A stretch of DNA of 16,382 bases, taken from positions 1 to 16,382 of the forward strand of contig JACVTC010000593.1 of NCBI GenBank assembly GCA_016946835.1, given 5' to 3'. A program made the translations under genes and the position numbers. Shown here in pieces: positions 1 to 7,255 of the stretch (position 1 is its first letter; every line of letters starts with the position of its first letter). Source of the DNA: Neocallimastix lanati (nom. inval.). Its lineage: Eukaryota; Neocallimastigomycota; Neocallimastigomycetes; Neocallimastigales; Neocallimastigaceae. The notes below the pieces were generated by a model that had not been told where the DNA came from, ran no database searches, and was given only the letters and a program-made list of their open reading frames with translations.

Positions 1-444
1 ATATATACATATATATATATTTTATTTTTAATTTTAAATTATGAATTTTTATACTAGTTCATACTCTAGTTTTTATTTTTAATTAGTATTATATAATAAA
101 TATTATTTATCCTTTATTTATTATTATGAATTTTTATACTAGTTCATACTCTAGTGTTAATAAATAATACTTATTAATAATAAGTTAGCTGCCTCTCCGG
201 TTCGAAGGACCACTGATAAATTTTAGAAATTATCTTAATTTTAATATAGAATTAAAAAGTGATAATTTCTATTTATTTTAATAATAACTGTATAAGTTAT
301 TTATGAATTAAAAATGTTTTATTAAAAATAACACTAAAAATTGGTTTATTAGAACACTTGTTTTCTAATATTTAATTTTATAAATCTTTTATTAAAATTT
401 ATTAAACATTATAAAATTTAAAAGTGATTATTAAAATTATAAAT

Positions 445-476
<32 letters not shown>

Positions 477-976
477 TACATGAAATATTTACAAGTATTT
501 ATATTTTTCTTTAAAATTAAACTATTTATAATTTATAAATAAAAAGAATAATTAAATAAAATAAAGGTAATAAAATTAATAATAAAATAAATATTTAATA
601 ATAAAATAAATAAATTTGTTTATTATAAAAATAATTAAAAATATTTTGTTATTTAAATTAATTAATTTGTTATTATAAAAATATTATTTAATTATAAAAT
701 TAATTATAAAAATTATTATAAAACTAATTATAAAAATTAATTATTTTATTTTAAATTTAATCTTAATATTTTTATTTTGAAAAATATATAATATTTCTTT
801 CATATCTGAGTATTAATGTAATTTTTAAGTGTAATTTATTTGTTTTAATTAATTAATTAATTAATTTTTTTATTTTATTAAATTATTATTAAACTTTGCT
901 AAGGTTAGTTTTGATTTTATGTATAATAAATTTTCAAGATTTATTAATTTTGTTATTTATTTCTCAAAGCGAGAAA
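1..976. other. AT-rich intergenic stretch
   Basis: No coding region is supported here. The stretch is A/T homopolymers, (TAA)n near 451-473 and palindromic TTAATTAA runs. A 33-bp exact direct repeat lies at 38-70 and 123-155. A short GC-richer patch at 187-213 contains GGTTCGAA, which resembles a Pol III B box, but no tRNA can be folded around it. The only larger open frame overlaps the tRNA gene and is a chance ORF. Confidence 0.7.
38..155. repeat. 33-bp direct repeat, 85-bp period
   Basis: Bases 38-70 and 123-155 are identical over 33 bp (core ATACTAGTTCATACTCTAGT). Each copy holds ACTAG and CTAGT as a short inverted repeat. The function is unknown. It may be a remnant of a local tandem duplication or of an old element end. 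Confidence 0.75.
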
Positions 977-1049
977 GCGAAGTTGGCGCAGTCGGCAGCG
1001 CGTAAGTCTCATAATCTTAAGGTCGTGAGTTTGAACCTCACATTTCGCA
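977..1049 (+). tRNA. tRNA-Met (elongator), anticodon CAT
   Basis: A complete 73-nt intronless cloverleaf is visible. The acceptor is GCGAAGT paired with ATTTCGC (one G-T wobble), with discriminator A1049. The D-arm is GCGC/GCGC around an AGTCGGCA loop. The anticodon arm is TAAGT-CTCATAA-TCTTA with a T-T mismatch at the loop-closing pair and CAT at 1010-1012. The variable region is AGGTC. The T-arm is GTGAG/CTCAC around TTTGAAC. The layout and the AGGTC-GTGAG segment resemble eukaryotic elongator tRNA-Met rather than the initiator. The internal promoters are an A box (TGGCGCAGTCG from 984) and a B box around 1029-1038. The B box reads GTTTGAACC where GTTCGAACC is usual, so position 56 is T instead of C. 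A T5 Pol III terminator follows directly at 1050-1054. CCA is not encoded, as expected in a eukaryotic nucleus. Confidence 0.93.
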
Positions 1050-1054
1050 TTTTT
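1050..1054 (+). terminator. Pol III T-run terminator of tRNA-Met
   Basis: A run of five T residues starts immediately after the discriminator base of the tRNA-Met gene. This is the standard Pol III stop signal. Confidence 0.8.
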
Positions 1055-2906
1055 GACTTTATATTATTATTTTTAATTCAATTTTCATAAAAAAATTTTT
1101 ATATATATATAAAGATTATTATTATAATTATTATTATTTTTTTTTATTACTATTATTGAAAATGATATTAAAACTTTGATTAGTTAAAATATATTTATAA
1201 AAGATAGAAAAATGTAATATAAAAAGAAGAAAAAGATTTTATATTTAAGATAATATTTGTTTTATTGTAATTTTTTTTTACATTCGCTAATTTTTTTTTA
1301 CTTCTTAATAAGAAAAAAATGTATATAAACATAAAAAACTATTCTATTTCTAGTAGTATATTGAATATTGATAAAAAAGACTAGAATATTAATAATAAAT
1401 ATAAATTAATATTATTAATATAATTAATAATAGAATATTATATTATTCTTTAATCATAATGTATAAAATTATTTTAAAATACACTAATAATTATTAATAG
1501 TTTTGTGAAAATAATGATTTTTTTAAAATATAGACGATTTCAATGAGTATAAAGAAAAACTATTTTATATAATAATTTAATTATAATTTATTTGAAGGGT
1601 TAAGTTTTTTTTAGGTAAACTTACATAACAATTTCTGTTCAGACTTTAATATTTATCCCTCGCAAAACAATGGTACGTGTTATTGTACCTTGGGCTTTTT
1701 TGACACTTCTCTAGTTAAGATAAATTATTCTAAATTGAATAAACACATAAATTAAGAACTTTTATTTATTTATTATTAAAATATTTTTTTATTATTATTT
1801 TATTAATATTTTTTTTTATTTATTATATTACTTAATTATACATTATTTTAATTACTACATTTTTATTATAATCTAACTAACTATATATTTTTATTTCTTA
1901 TTATATCTCCATTCTACACTACATTTTTTTATATTTTTGTCCTATTTATATTTTTTTTCTTTCTTTTCTTTCTGATCTCTCTCTCCCTTTATAATTATTT
2001 TCTTATTTACATCTTTTTATATTCTTTTTTATCTAATTTAAGGTTATAATTGTTTATTTCTTAAAAATTTAAATATTTAATCTTATAACTTTATTCTCAA
2101 ATTTATTGCTTATTTCATAGTTATCAGGGCGTCCCGTGTTATGGTTCGGGTTTTATTAGAATTTTATTTAATTATTTATTTTTAATATTTTTCTGTCTAC
2201 ATTTTAATTCTTGAAAAACTTCACTTATTTATACTTTTTTGAAAAAAAATAAATATGTAAAGCCTTTCTACATTTTGTTATCATATTTAAAAAAAATAAT
2301 CTACTATTACTAATTACTTCAATTTTATATTAATTTAAATTAATTAATTCATAAATATTTTTATTTTAATAAATTTTGTTTATATAATTTTATATTATTT
2401 TTCATATACTAAAACTAAATTATTTAATATATACGAAAAGAAACAAACAAAATTTAAAAAGATTTTACAGAAAAATAAAGTTATTTTAATCAAGACTATT
2501 AATATAATATTCTTATATTTTATATAAAATAAATTTAAAAACTATAATATATTTAATATTTATTATTAATCAATTAAGATTTGATTTTATTTGTGGGGAA
2601 TAAAAATATTAAATAATCAATTTAAAAATAAAATAAAATACTAAAAAGAATACAATTTTAATATTGATATAATATAATAATAATAATATAATAATATATT
2701 TGAAAATAAAAATAAAATATTAATATTGATAATAAACACTTTAATAAAATAATAAAATTTAAGGTTAAATTATAGATATTGATATTAATAATAAAAATAT
2801 AGAATTATTGATAATATTTTAGAAACTTTTAATAAAAATATAAAAAAATATATATATATATATTTAGAAAATATTTTAGTATAGAAAATATAGTAAAGTA
2901 ATATTA
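1055..2906. other. AT-rich noncoding stretch
   Basis: No gene is supported on either strand. Three islands stand out. At 1655-1702 there is a GC-richer patch with a 5-bp hairpin GGTAC/GTACC and a following T6 run. At 1940-1995 there is a pyrimidine-rich tract. At 2126-2150 there is a patch reading GGGCGTCCCGTG and GGTTCGGG. None could be matched to a known RNA. The rest is A/T-rich filler with (AT)n and (AAT)n runs. Confidence 0.6.
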
Positions 2907-2982
2907 AGTAAAGAATAATATAATGGATTCTAAAGTAAGTTGAAATTCTAATTAATAATCCATTATATGTTCGTTCTTTACT
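2907..2982. repeat. Large two-part inverted repeat beside element A
   Basis: AGTAAAGAA (2907-2915) pairs with TTCTTTACT (2974-2982). Inside it, ATATAATGGATT (2918-2929) pairs perfectly with AATCCATTATAT (2957-2968). The two stems of 9 and 12 bp are separated by a small asymmetric internal loop. The outer arm TTCTTTACT resembles the TTTCTTACA end of the B-family LTRs further right. This may therefore be the 3' terminal hairpin of an older, degraded B-type LTR into whose end element A inserted. That origin is inference; the pairing is seen directly. Confidence 0.7.
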
Positions 2983-2988
2983 ACCCGT

Positions 2989-3361
2989 TGGTGCAATGTA
3001 AATGAATTTTTAAAATTTAAATCTAATTATATTAATATTCACAATAATAAGTAATTCACACTAAAGTTGTAAATTATAACTAAATACTTAAATTCTACTT
3101 TATAAATTGTTTATTTAATTTTTATTAAATTTTTATTTTTGATCAATTGAAATCTCAATTTAGATCAATTGTCATTCAATCTAATTTTTTTACATTTAAT
3201 AAAATTATATGTGGAAAAGAGAGAGTCTTAATAATTTCTAATTTTATACTTTATATATAAATTTCAATTTAATTTATCCTTTTATGGATTAATTTGATTT
3301 TCTATTTTTTTATGTAAATTTAATTTTATTTAATTTTAATTTTTCACTTGGTCTCGTACCA
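2989..3361 (-). repeat. Element A 3' LTR
   Basis: This 373-bp LTR runs TGGTGCAATG to CTCGTACCA on the plus strand, so it has TG/CA ends. It matches 4946-5318 except at two substitutions near the right end. The minus strand carries a TATA-like TATATAAAG around 3249-3257. Bases 3139-3168 form a strong hairpin (TTGATCAATTGA against TCAATT and GATCAA with a two-base bulge). The polypurine tract lies just inside it, which identifies it as the 3' LTR. Confidence 0.93.
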
Positions 3362-3374
3362 AGATCTCCCCCCT
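3362..3374 (-). promoter_or_regulatory. Element A polypurine tract
   Basis: On the minus strand the bases abutting the 3' LTR read AGGGGGGAGATCT. A purine run in this position is the plus-strand DNA primer site of LTR retrotransposons. Confidence 0.8.
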
Positions 3375-3380
3375 AAGCTT

Positions 3381-3401
3381 GGACTTCGTCCCCTGAAGTC
3401 C
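3381..3401 (-). other. Conserved stem-loop upstream of the PPT (element A)
   Basis: GGACTTC (3381-3387) and GAAGTCC (3395-3401) form a 7-bp stem around a GTCCCCT loop, on plus-strand letters. Element D has the same structure at the same place, 10612-10632, with the end pair changed from G-C to A-T and an almost identical loop. Similar GACGAAGTC sequence is familiar from other Ty3/Gypsy elements just before the PPT. Confidence 0.7.
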
Positions 3402-3515
3402 TCCTAAGGTTGACTTAGTAAACGAAACAGAAAAAATTGATCTACTTTAATTAATTAACTATCTCTATACTATCTGTTTTCTTAACTATATAAAATTTAT
3501 TAATAACTATAAAAG

Positions 3516-4568
3516 CTAAAATAAAAATAATATAAAATAGTTTATAAATTTCCTTTTATATTTATAATTCCTTTCTACCATTCTTAAGTCTTCTCGATTA
3601 TCGCACCTTATCTTGGAATTATCTTTGATGTTGATCCTTAATGTTTGATACTTTTCACTTGTCGTATCTATCCACTCAAATTTATCAGTTCGTTGCGTTT
3701 TCACATGGTTATCCGCTCTCATTAGTTCTTCATTATTATTTTCAGTATTAATTTTGTTAAGACTTGCAATATTTTCCACTTCCTTTATTTCGTTATTTAT
3801 TCCGTCATTATGATTGATTGGTTTGTCATCATCTTCTATTTCTTTTAACATAGTATTCTTATTAATTGTTTCTTTATCACCCTTTTCAACTTCTTCTTTG
3901 TCATTTATTACTTTGATATCTTCGGCTTTAGCGATCCATTCTTCTTTATTACTGTTTTCTTCTTGCTTAATTTCTTTAATTTCAACAGTTTCTGCTAACT
4001 CCATTGGTTCATAATAAAAATTTTGCTCATTTCGTACACATTCTTCAAAGTTAATGATATTTTGTATTTTATGTGTAATTCGACAAGCTTCTTCAATTGT
4101 TTCAACGCCTTCATAAATTACAGTAAAACATGCATATTGATTTATCTCAATTGACCTAACGTAGTCTTTTACTGTAAAGCCTTCCTTAAGCGGTGATGGT
4201 AATTTATTGTAATATTCTAAATAAATAGAATTAAAATCGAATAAATTTTGTCCTACCTTTAATTTTATAGCCTTTAATTTATCGTAATAATAAAAATGAT
4301 CTCGATCTTTTATATTAAGAAGTGCATTTTTAATTTGGATTAAGTTTGGATACACTTCTTCTGGCATTTCCTCTTTTAATTCTTTTATTAGTCTTCGTGC
4401 TTCACCACTGGTAGCAAGAAACGCTAATCTATATCTAATTTCTTCATCTTGAACACCACTCCCTTGTATTAAGTTTACCAACTTGTCATACCATGTCAAT
4501 ACGTTTTGTTCATTCACTACATTTAGTCGTGGTAATATTTTAATTAACTTAATTAGATTAGGATCCAT
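3516..4568 (-). CDS. Gag-like capsid protein of element A
   Basis: This 350-aa ORF is the only gene of element A. Residues about 1-180 look like a Ty3/Gypsy capsid domain (retrotrans_gag type): a helix-rich region starting MDPNLIKLIKILPRLN, with W26 near the N-terminus and a later segment FTVKDYVRSIEINQYA. The D-element Gag in this window has matching patches, EILPRLN and ITVDDYIESIASRPYA, so homology is well supported. Residues about 190-300 are a low-complexity acidic/lysine linker. The C-terminus is basic (NYKYKRKF) and ends in a short hydrophobic run. No CCHC zinc knuckle is present, unlike the D Gag, so RNA binding would have to rely on the basic tail. The expected role is assembly of virus-like particles in the cytoplasm. 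The start ATG follows the leader repeats and is the first in frame. The ORF is undamaged. Confidence 0.85.
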   Translation of the reverse strand: MDPNLIKLIKILPRLNVVNEQNVLTWYDKLVNLIQGSGVQDEEIRYRLAFLATSGEARRLIKELKEEMPEEVYPNLIQIKNALLNIKDRDHFYYYDKLKAIKLKVGQNLFDFNSIYLEYYNKLPSPLKEGFTVKDYVRSIEINQYACFTVIYEGVETIEEACRITHKIQNIINFEECVRNEQNFYYEPMELAETVEIKEIKQEENSNKEEWIAKAEDIKVINDKEEVEKGDKETINKNTMLKEIEDDDKPINHNDGINNEIKEVENIASLNKINTENNNEELMRADNHVKTQRTDKFEWIDTTSEKYQTLRINIKDNSKIRCDNREDLRMVERNYKYKRKFINYFILFLF

Positions 4569-4671
4569 TATTCCTTAATTATTCATAACAATTTGATAAT
4601 TCATCAATGGATAATTTTCATTAACTAGCTATAGTTAATATTTTTTTATTATTTAATATTTTTTTTTTTTA

Positions 4672-4854
4672 TATTATTTATTCAAAAGTAATTAACTAAC
4701 TATAATTACTTATTTATTATTTACTCAAAAGTAATTAACTAACTATAATTACTTATTTATTATTTACTCAAAAGTAATTAACTAACTATAATTACTTATT
4801 TATTATTTACTTAAAAGTAATTAACTAACTATAATTACTTATTTATTATTTATT
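4672..4854. repeat. 43-bp tandem repeat in the leader of element A
   Basis: Four copies with an exact 43-bp period (equivalent bases at 4683, 4726, 4769 and 4812) lie between the PBS and the gag start. Each unit contains AAGTAATT and AATTACTT as an 8-bp inverted repeat around AACTAACTAT, so every copy can form the same hairpin. The position in the 5' leader would suit a dimerisation, packaging or translation signal, but no function is established. Confidence 0.85.
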
Positions 4855-4920
4855 ACAGTTCATAATTCTATTTATATTACTTATTATGTTTTTCATTAAT
4901 ATAATTAATTCATTTACTTT

Positions 4921-4937
4921 TCCCGGATGAGCCCCCA
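4921..4937 (-). promoter_or_regulatory. Element A primer-binding site, tRNA-Pro type
   Basis: On the minus strand, eight bases after the 5' LTR, the sequence reads TGGGGGCTCATCCGGGA. This matches the classical tRNA-Pro PBS (TGGGGGCTCGTCCGGG) except for one base. A tRNA-Pro 3' end would prime minus-strand DNA synthesis here. Confidence 0.85.
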
Positions 4938-4945
4938 AAATTTTA

Positions 4946-5318
4946 TGGTGCAATGTAAATGAATTTTTAAAATTTAAATCTAATTATATTAATATTCACA
5001 ATAATAAGTAATTCACACTAAAGTTGTAAATTATAACTAAATACTTAAATTCTACTTTATAAATTGTTTATTTAATTTTTATTAAATTTTTATTTTTGAT
5101 CAATTGAAATCTCAATTTAGATCAATTGTCATTCAATCTAATTTTTTTACATTTAATAAAATTATATGTGGAAAAGAGAGAGTCTTAATAATTTCTAATT
5201 TTATACTTTATATATAAATTTCAATTTAATTTATCCTTTTATGGATTAATTTGATTTTCTATTTATTTATGTAAATTTAATTTTATTTAATTTTAATTTT
5301 TCACTTTGTCTCGTACCA
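4946..5318 (-). repeat. Element A 5' LTR
   Basis: 373 bp, the partner of 2989-3361. The two differences seen are TTTATTTATG against TTTTTTTATG and CACTTTGTC against CACTTGGTC. It lies next to the PBS and carries the same internal hairpin and TATA-like sequence, so it should drive transcription leftwards. Confidence 0.93.
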
Positions 5319-5323
5319 CCCTG

Positions 5324-5366
5324 TAAGAAATTGATATAAATTTTTATAATTTATTTCTATTTCTTA
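5324..5366 (+). repeat. Terminal stem-loop of B1
   Basis: TAAGAAAT (5324-5331) pairs with ATTTCTTA (5359-5366), with an inner ATAAATT/AATTTAT stem. The same outer stem with different inner pairing is found at 6777-6830, 9097-9141 and 9521-9574. Confidence 0.7.
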
Positions 5367-5636
5367 TTAATTAATAATTATTTCATAATTATTATTCTTT
5401 AAAAAAATTTATTTCATTTAAAAACAATTATACTAATTAATGTATTAATTGTTATATGAAAAATTGTATTTAATATAACTTCTGTATTATTTCATAGAAA
5501 AAATGTATTTAATAAAATTTCTGCATTATTTTATCCTTCTCTTTTTTATCCTTTTTCTTTTTAATTCTTTTAGTTATTAAAATCGGTTATTAAAGTTTTT
5601 CCGATTAATTATAATTGGTTTTATTTAATAACACGA

Positions 5637-5663
5637 TGATCAATAAGTATAGATTATTGATCA
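5637..5663 (+). repeat. 10-bp hairpin upstream of the pseudoknot
   Basis: TGATCAATAA (5637-5646) and TTATTGATCA (5654-5663) form a perfect 10-bp stem with a 7-nt loop (GTATAGA). It ends five bases before the pseudoknot. Confidence 0.7.
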
Positions 5664-5667
5664 AAAA

Positions 5668-5724
5668 TCTTTCCAGTTTTTTCTTCTAATCTTTTTCTGG
5701 AAAGAATCATTGTTAAGATTAGAA
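5668..5724 (+). other. Predicted H-type RNA pseudoknot in B1
   Basis: Stem 1 is TCTTTCCAG (5668-5676) with CTGGAAAGA (5697-5705), 9 bp. Its loop contains TTCTAATCTT (5684-5693), which pairs with AAGATTAGAA downstream (5715-5724), 10 bp. The connecting loops are 7, 3 and 9 nt, a feasible H-type geometry. Fragment C has the same arrangement at 9346-9400 with a different stem-1 sequence that still pairs. If transcribed as part of U3 in a 3' LTR it would sit in the 3' untranslated end of the element RNA. The pairings are seen in sequence; the fold and function are inference. Confidence 0.65.
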
Positions 5725-5747
5725 AAATACATTTATTTTTGTAAAAA

Positions 5748-5755
5748 TATAAATA
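5748..5755 (+). promoter_or_regulatory. TATA box of B1 LTR
   Basis: TATAAATA lies 35 bp upstream of AAGAGTTATTATT (5783-5795), the element proposed to be the RNA 5' end because its B2 copy is complementary to the primer site after the B2 LTR. Confidence 0.5.
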
Positions 5756-6074
5756 GCTGTTGATTTTCGTCTTTAGAAAATCAAGAGTTATTATTTTAAG
5801 AAAAATATAATAACAATAAAAGACATTAATATTTCAATTAATATAAAATAGTTATTTTAAAATTTGTCAAAAAAAAAAATAATAAAATATTTAATAATAA
5901 AATAGATTAATAAAGTTCTTTTGATAAAAACATATTTTATTTCTCATTCATTTAAGGTCTATTATATTTTCTTATAATAAACTCTAATTTTAAAGATAAG
6001 TATTAAATTCTTATTTTTATTTTAATTTTTATTTTACTTTTTTATTTAATCTTAATAGTTTAGTTAATATTTGT

Positions 6075-6161
6075 CAAGGATTTGATACAAATTAATTTAT
6101 ATTTAATACTACAAAAATAACAATTTAATTATAAATATAATTTGTACTCCTTAAATCCTTG
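6075..6161. repeat. Two-part inverted repeat in B1
   Basis: CAAGGATTT (6075-6083) pairs with AAATCCTTG (6153-6161). Inside, ACAAATTA (6087-6094) pairs with TAATTTGT (6138-6145). The role is unknown. Confidence 0.65.
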
Positions 6162-6178
6162 TACCGTTCATAACCAAA

Positions 6179-6289
6179 TTAATATTGTATTACATATTAA
6201 TTAATATTATCCCTTTTATACATTATTGAACCCCTAATATATTAATTGATTAATATTGTATTACATATTAATTAACATTATCCCTTTTT
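6179..6289. repeat. 40-bp direct repeat, 71-bp period
   Basis: Bases 6179-6218 and 6250-6289 are nearly identical (core TTGTATTACATATTAATTAA; the one difference seen is T/C before ATTATCCCTTTT). Probably a local duplication inside B1. Confidence 0.7.
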
Positions 6290-6667
6290 ATATTAATTAA
6301 TATAGTTGAATATTATTTATAAAAATTGATTTTTATTAATTATATTATTTTATATATTTTTATTATCTTATATTATATATGTATTATTCTATTACTTTAT
6401 ATATTAAAATTATATTTTATATTGTTATCTTTAAATTAGTATTTATTAAAATATATTATTAAATATTTTATATTGTTTTTCAAAATATAAAAGAACTAAA
6501 AAATATTCTTTTTTAAATCTTTGTAAGATTATTATTTACAAATAATCTGATAACTTTATAATAAAACATATTAAATAAAAATATAGTTAATTAAAAGTTT
6601 AATAATAAAATAATATTTTATATTTGAATAAATCAATTTAAAAAAATAAAATAATATCAAAAGGTTA

Positions 6668-6766
6668 TTAGATTAAAGGCTTCCAACCAAGTTTACCCTT
6701 TAATCTAAGTACCAACTTAACAATATTAATTATAAATAATAATTTCTATAATTTATAGAAATTATT
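6668..6766. repeat. Two adjacent 12-bp hairpins ending B1
   Basis: TTAGATTAAAGG (6668-6679) pairs with CCTTTAATCTAA (6697-6708). AATAATTTCTAT (6738-6749) pairs with ATAGAAATTATT (6755-6766) around a 5-nt loop. The second hairpin stops three bases before the B1 end, the same place as the terminal hairpin of the B2 LTR. Confidence 0.7.
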
Positions 6767-6898
6767 ACACACCCTGTAAGAAACTTAGATAAATTTATTA
6801 TTTTATTATAAAATTTATCTATCTTTCTTATTTAATACATTAATTTAATACATTAAATTATTGTATTTAGTTTAACCAATAATATTTAATTATTAATT

Positions 6899-6907
6899 TA
6901 TATATAT
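6899..6907 (+). promoter_or_regulatory. TATA box of B2 LTR
   Basis: TATATATAT starts 39 bp before the proposed RNA start at 6938, within the usual Pol II spacing. B3 has the same sequence at the equivalent place (about 9643-9651). Confidence 0.5.
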
Positions 6908-6937
6908 TTGATTCTCTTGAGTTCTCTTCGAGAAATC

Positions 6938-6950
6938 AAGAGTTATTATT
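6938..6950 (+). promoter_or_regulatory. Predicted RNA 5' end that can act as self-primer
   Basis: AAGAGTTATTATT is exactly complementary to AATAATAACTCTT at 7255-7267, the bases spanning the LTR end and the start of the internal region. In Tf1 of fission yeast the first 11 nt of the mRNA pair with a PBS adjacent to the LTR and prime reverse transcription. The geometry here is the same. The block is conserved in B1 while its surroundings have diverged. Confidence 0.55.
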
Positions 6951-7255
6951 TTAGAATTTTTATAATAAATAATAATTCAAATAAAATAATTAATTAATAA
7001 AACAAAACCCTTTTAATAAAACATTTTTTATAAATATTTGTGTCTTTTATTCCTTTTGTGTTATTGTTTATTATAAACTTTCTATAATAAACTCTATCTT
7101 ATATTTAAGTTAAGTATAATTATTTATTTATATTATTTTATATTTATTTAATTATATTTAATTTTATTTTCTCAATTAATGTTAATTAGTAATAATTAAT
7201 GTTAATTTGTAGTTAAGAAATTATTTATAATTAATTTTATAAGTAATTTCTTACA

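Larger units (their letters stand above)
2989..5318 (-). mobile_element. Element A: gag-only LTR retrotransposon
   Basis: This is a complete 2330-bp LTR element in minus orientation. It has two 373-bp LTRs that differ at only two positions seen by eye, a PBS matching tRNA-Pro, a leader with 43-bp tandem repeats, one ORF (gag), a stem-loop and a polypurine tract next to the downstream LTR. No protease, reverse transcriptase, RNase H or integrase is present, so it is non-autonomous and must be mobilised by enzymes supplied in trans. The near-identical LTRs mean recent insertion. The flanks CCCGT (left) and CCCTG (right) are similar but not identical, so there is no clean target-site duplication. 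Its Gag shares patches with the Gag of element D in this window, which places it in the Ty3/Gypsy group, but its LTRs and PBS are unrelated to those of D. Confidence 0.9.
5322..6769 (+). mobile_element. B1: 1448-bp noncoding LTR-like insertion
   Basis: The segment starts TGTAAGAAA, ends AATTATTACA (TG/CA) and is bracketed by CACCC at 5317-5321 and 6770-6774, a 5-bp target-site duplication. The left CACCC uses the last two bases of element A, so B1 inserted after A. It has no coding capacity. The start resembles the B2, B3 and C LTRs, and a 21-nt block (5778-5798) is identical to the B2 block 6933-6953. B1 could be a very long solo LTR or a composite. No internal TGTAAG restart is seen, so an LTR pair is not visible. 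It is full of inverted repeats, listed separately. Plus orientation is inferred from B2. Confidence 0.65.
6775..7255 (+). repeat. B2 LTR (5' LTR)
   Basis: This 481-bp LTR has perfect 9-bp terminal inverted repeats TGTAAGAAA and TTTCTTACA. Terminal hairpins are at 6777-6830 (TAAGAAA/TTTCTTA plus an 11-bp inner stem) and about 7213-7253 (TAAGAAATT/AATTTCTTA). The TATA region is 6899-6907. A 27-29 nt hairpin at 6914-6942 (7 bp, G-A mismatch, 5 bp, TTC loop) overlaps the predicted RNA start at 6938. U3 would be 6775-6937 and R plus U5 6938-7255. Confidence 0.85.

Noticed and set aside
187-213. A tRNA gene around GGTTCGAA
   Set aside because: No T-stem, acceptor or D-arm pairs on either strand.
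896-1090. 64-codon plus-strand ORF
   Set aside because: It runs through the tRNA-Met gene and has no alternative support.
1655-1702. A small nuclear or nucleolar RNA gene
   Set aside because: There is a 5-bp hairpin and a T-run only; no U-snRNA or C/D box signature was recognised.
4672-4854. CRISPR-like array
   Set aside because: The 43-bp units are contiguous and have no unique spacers, and the setting is a eukaryotic retroelement.
2984-5323. Target-site duplication of element A (CCCGT / CCCTG)
   Set aside because: Only three of five positions match in register, so this is not a reliable duplication.
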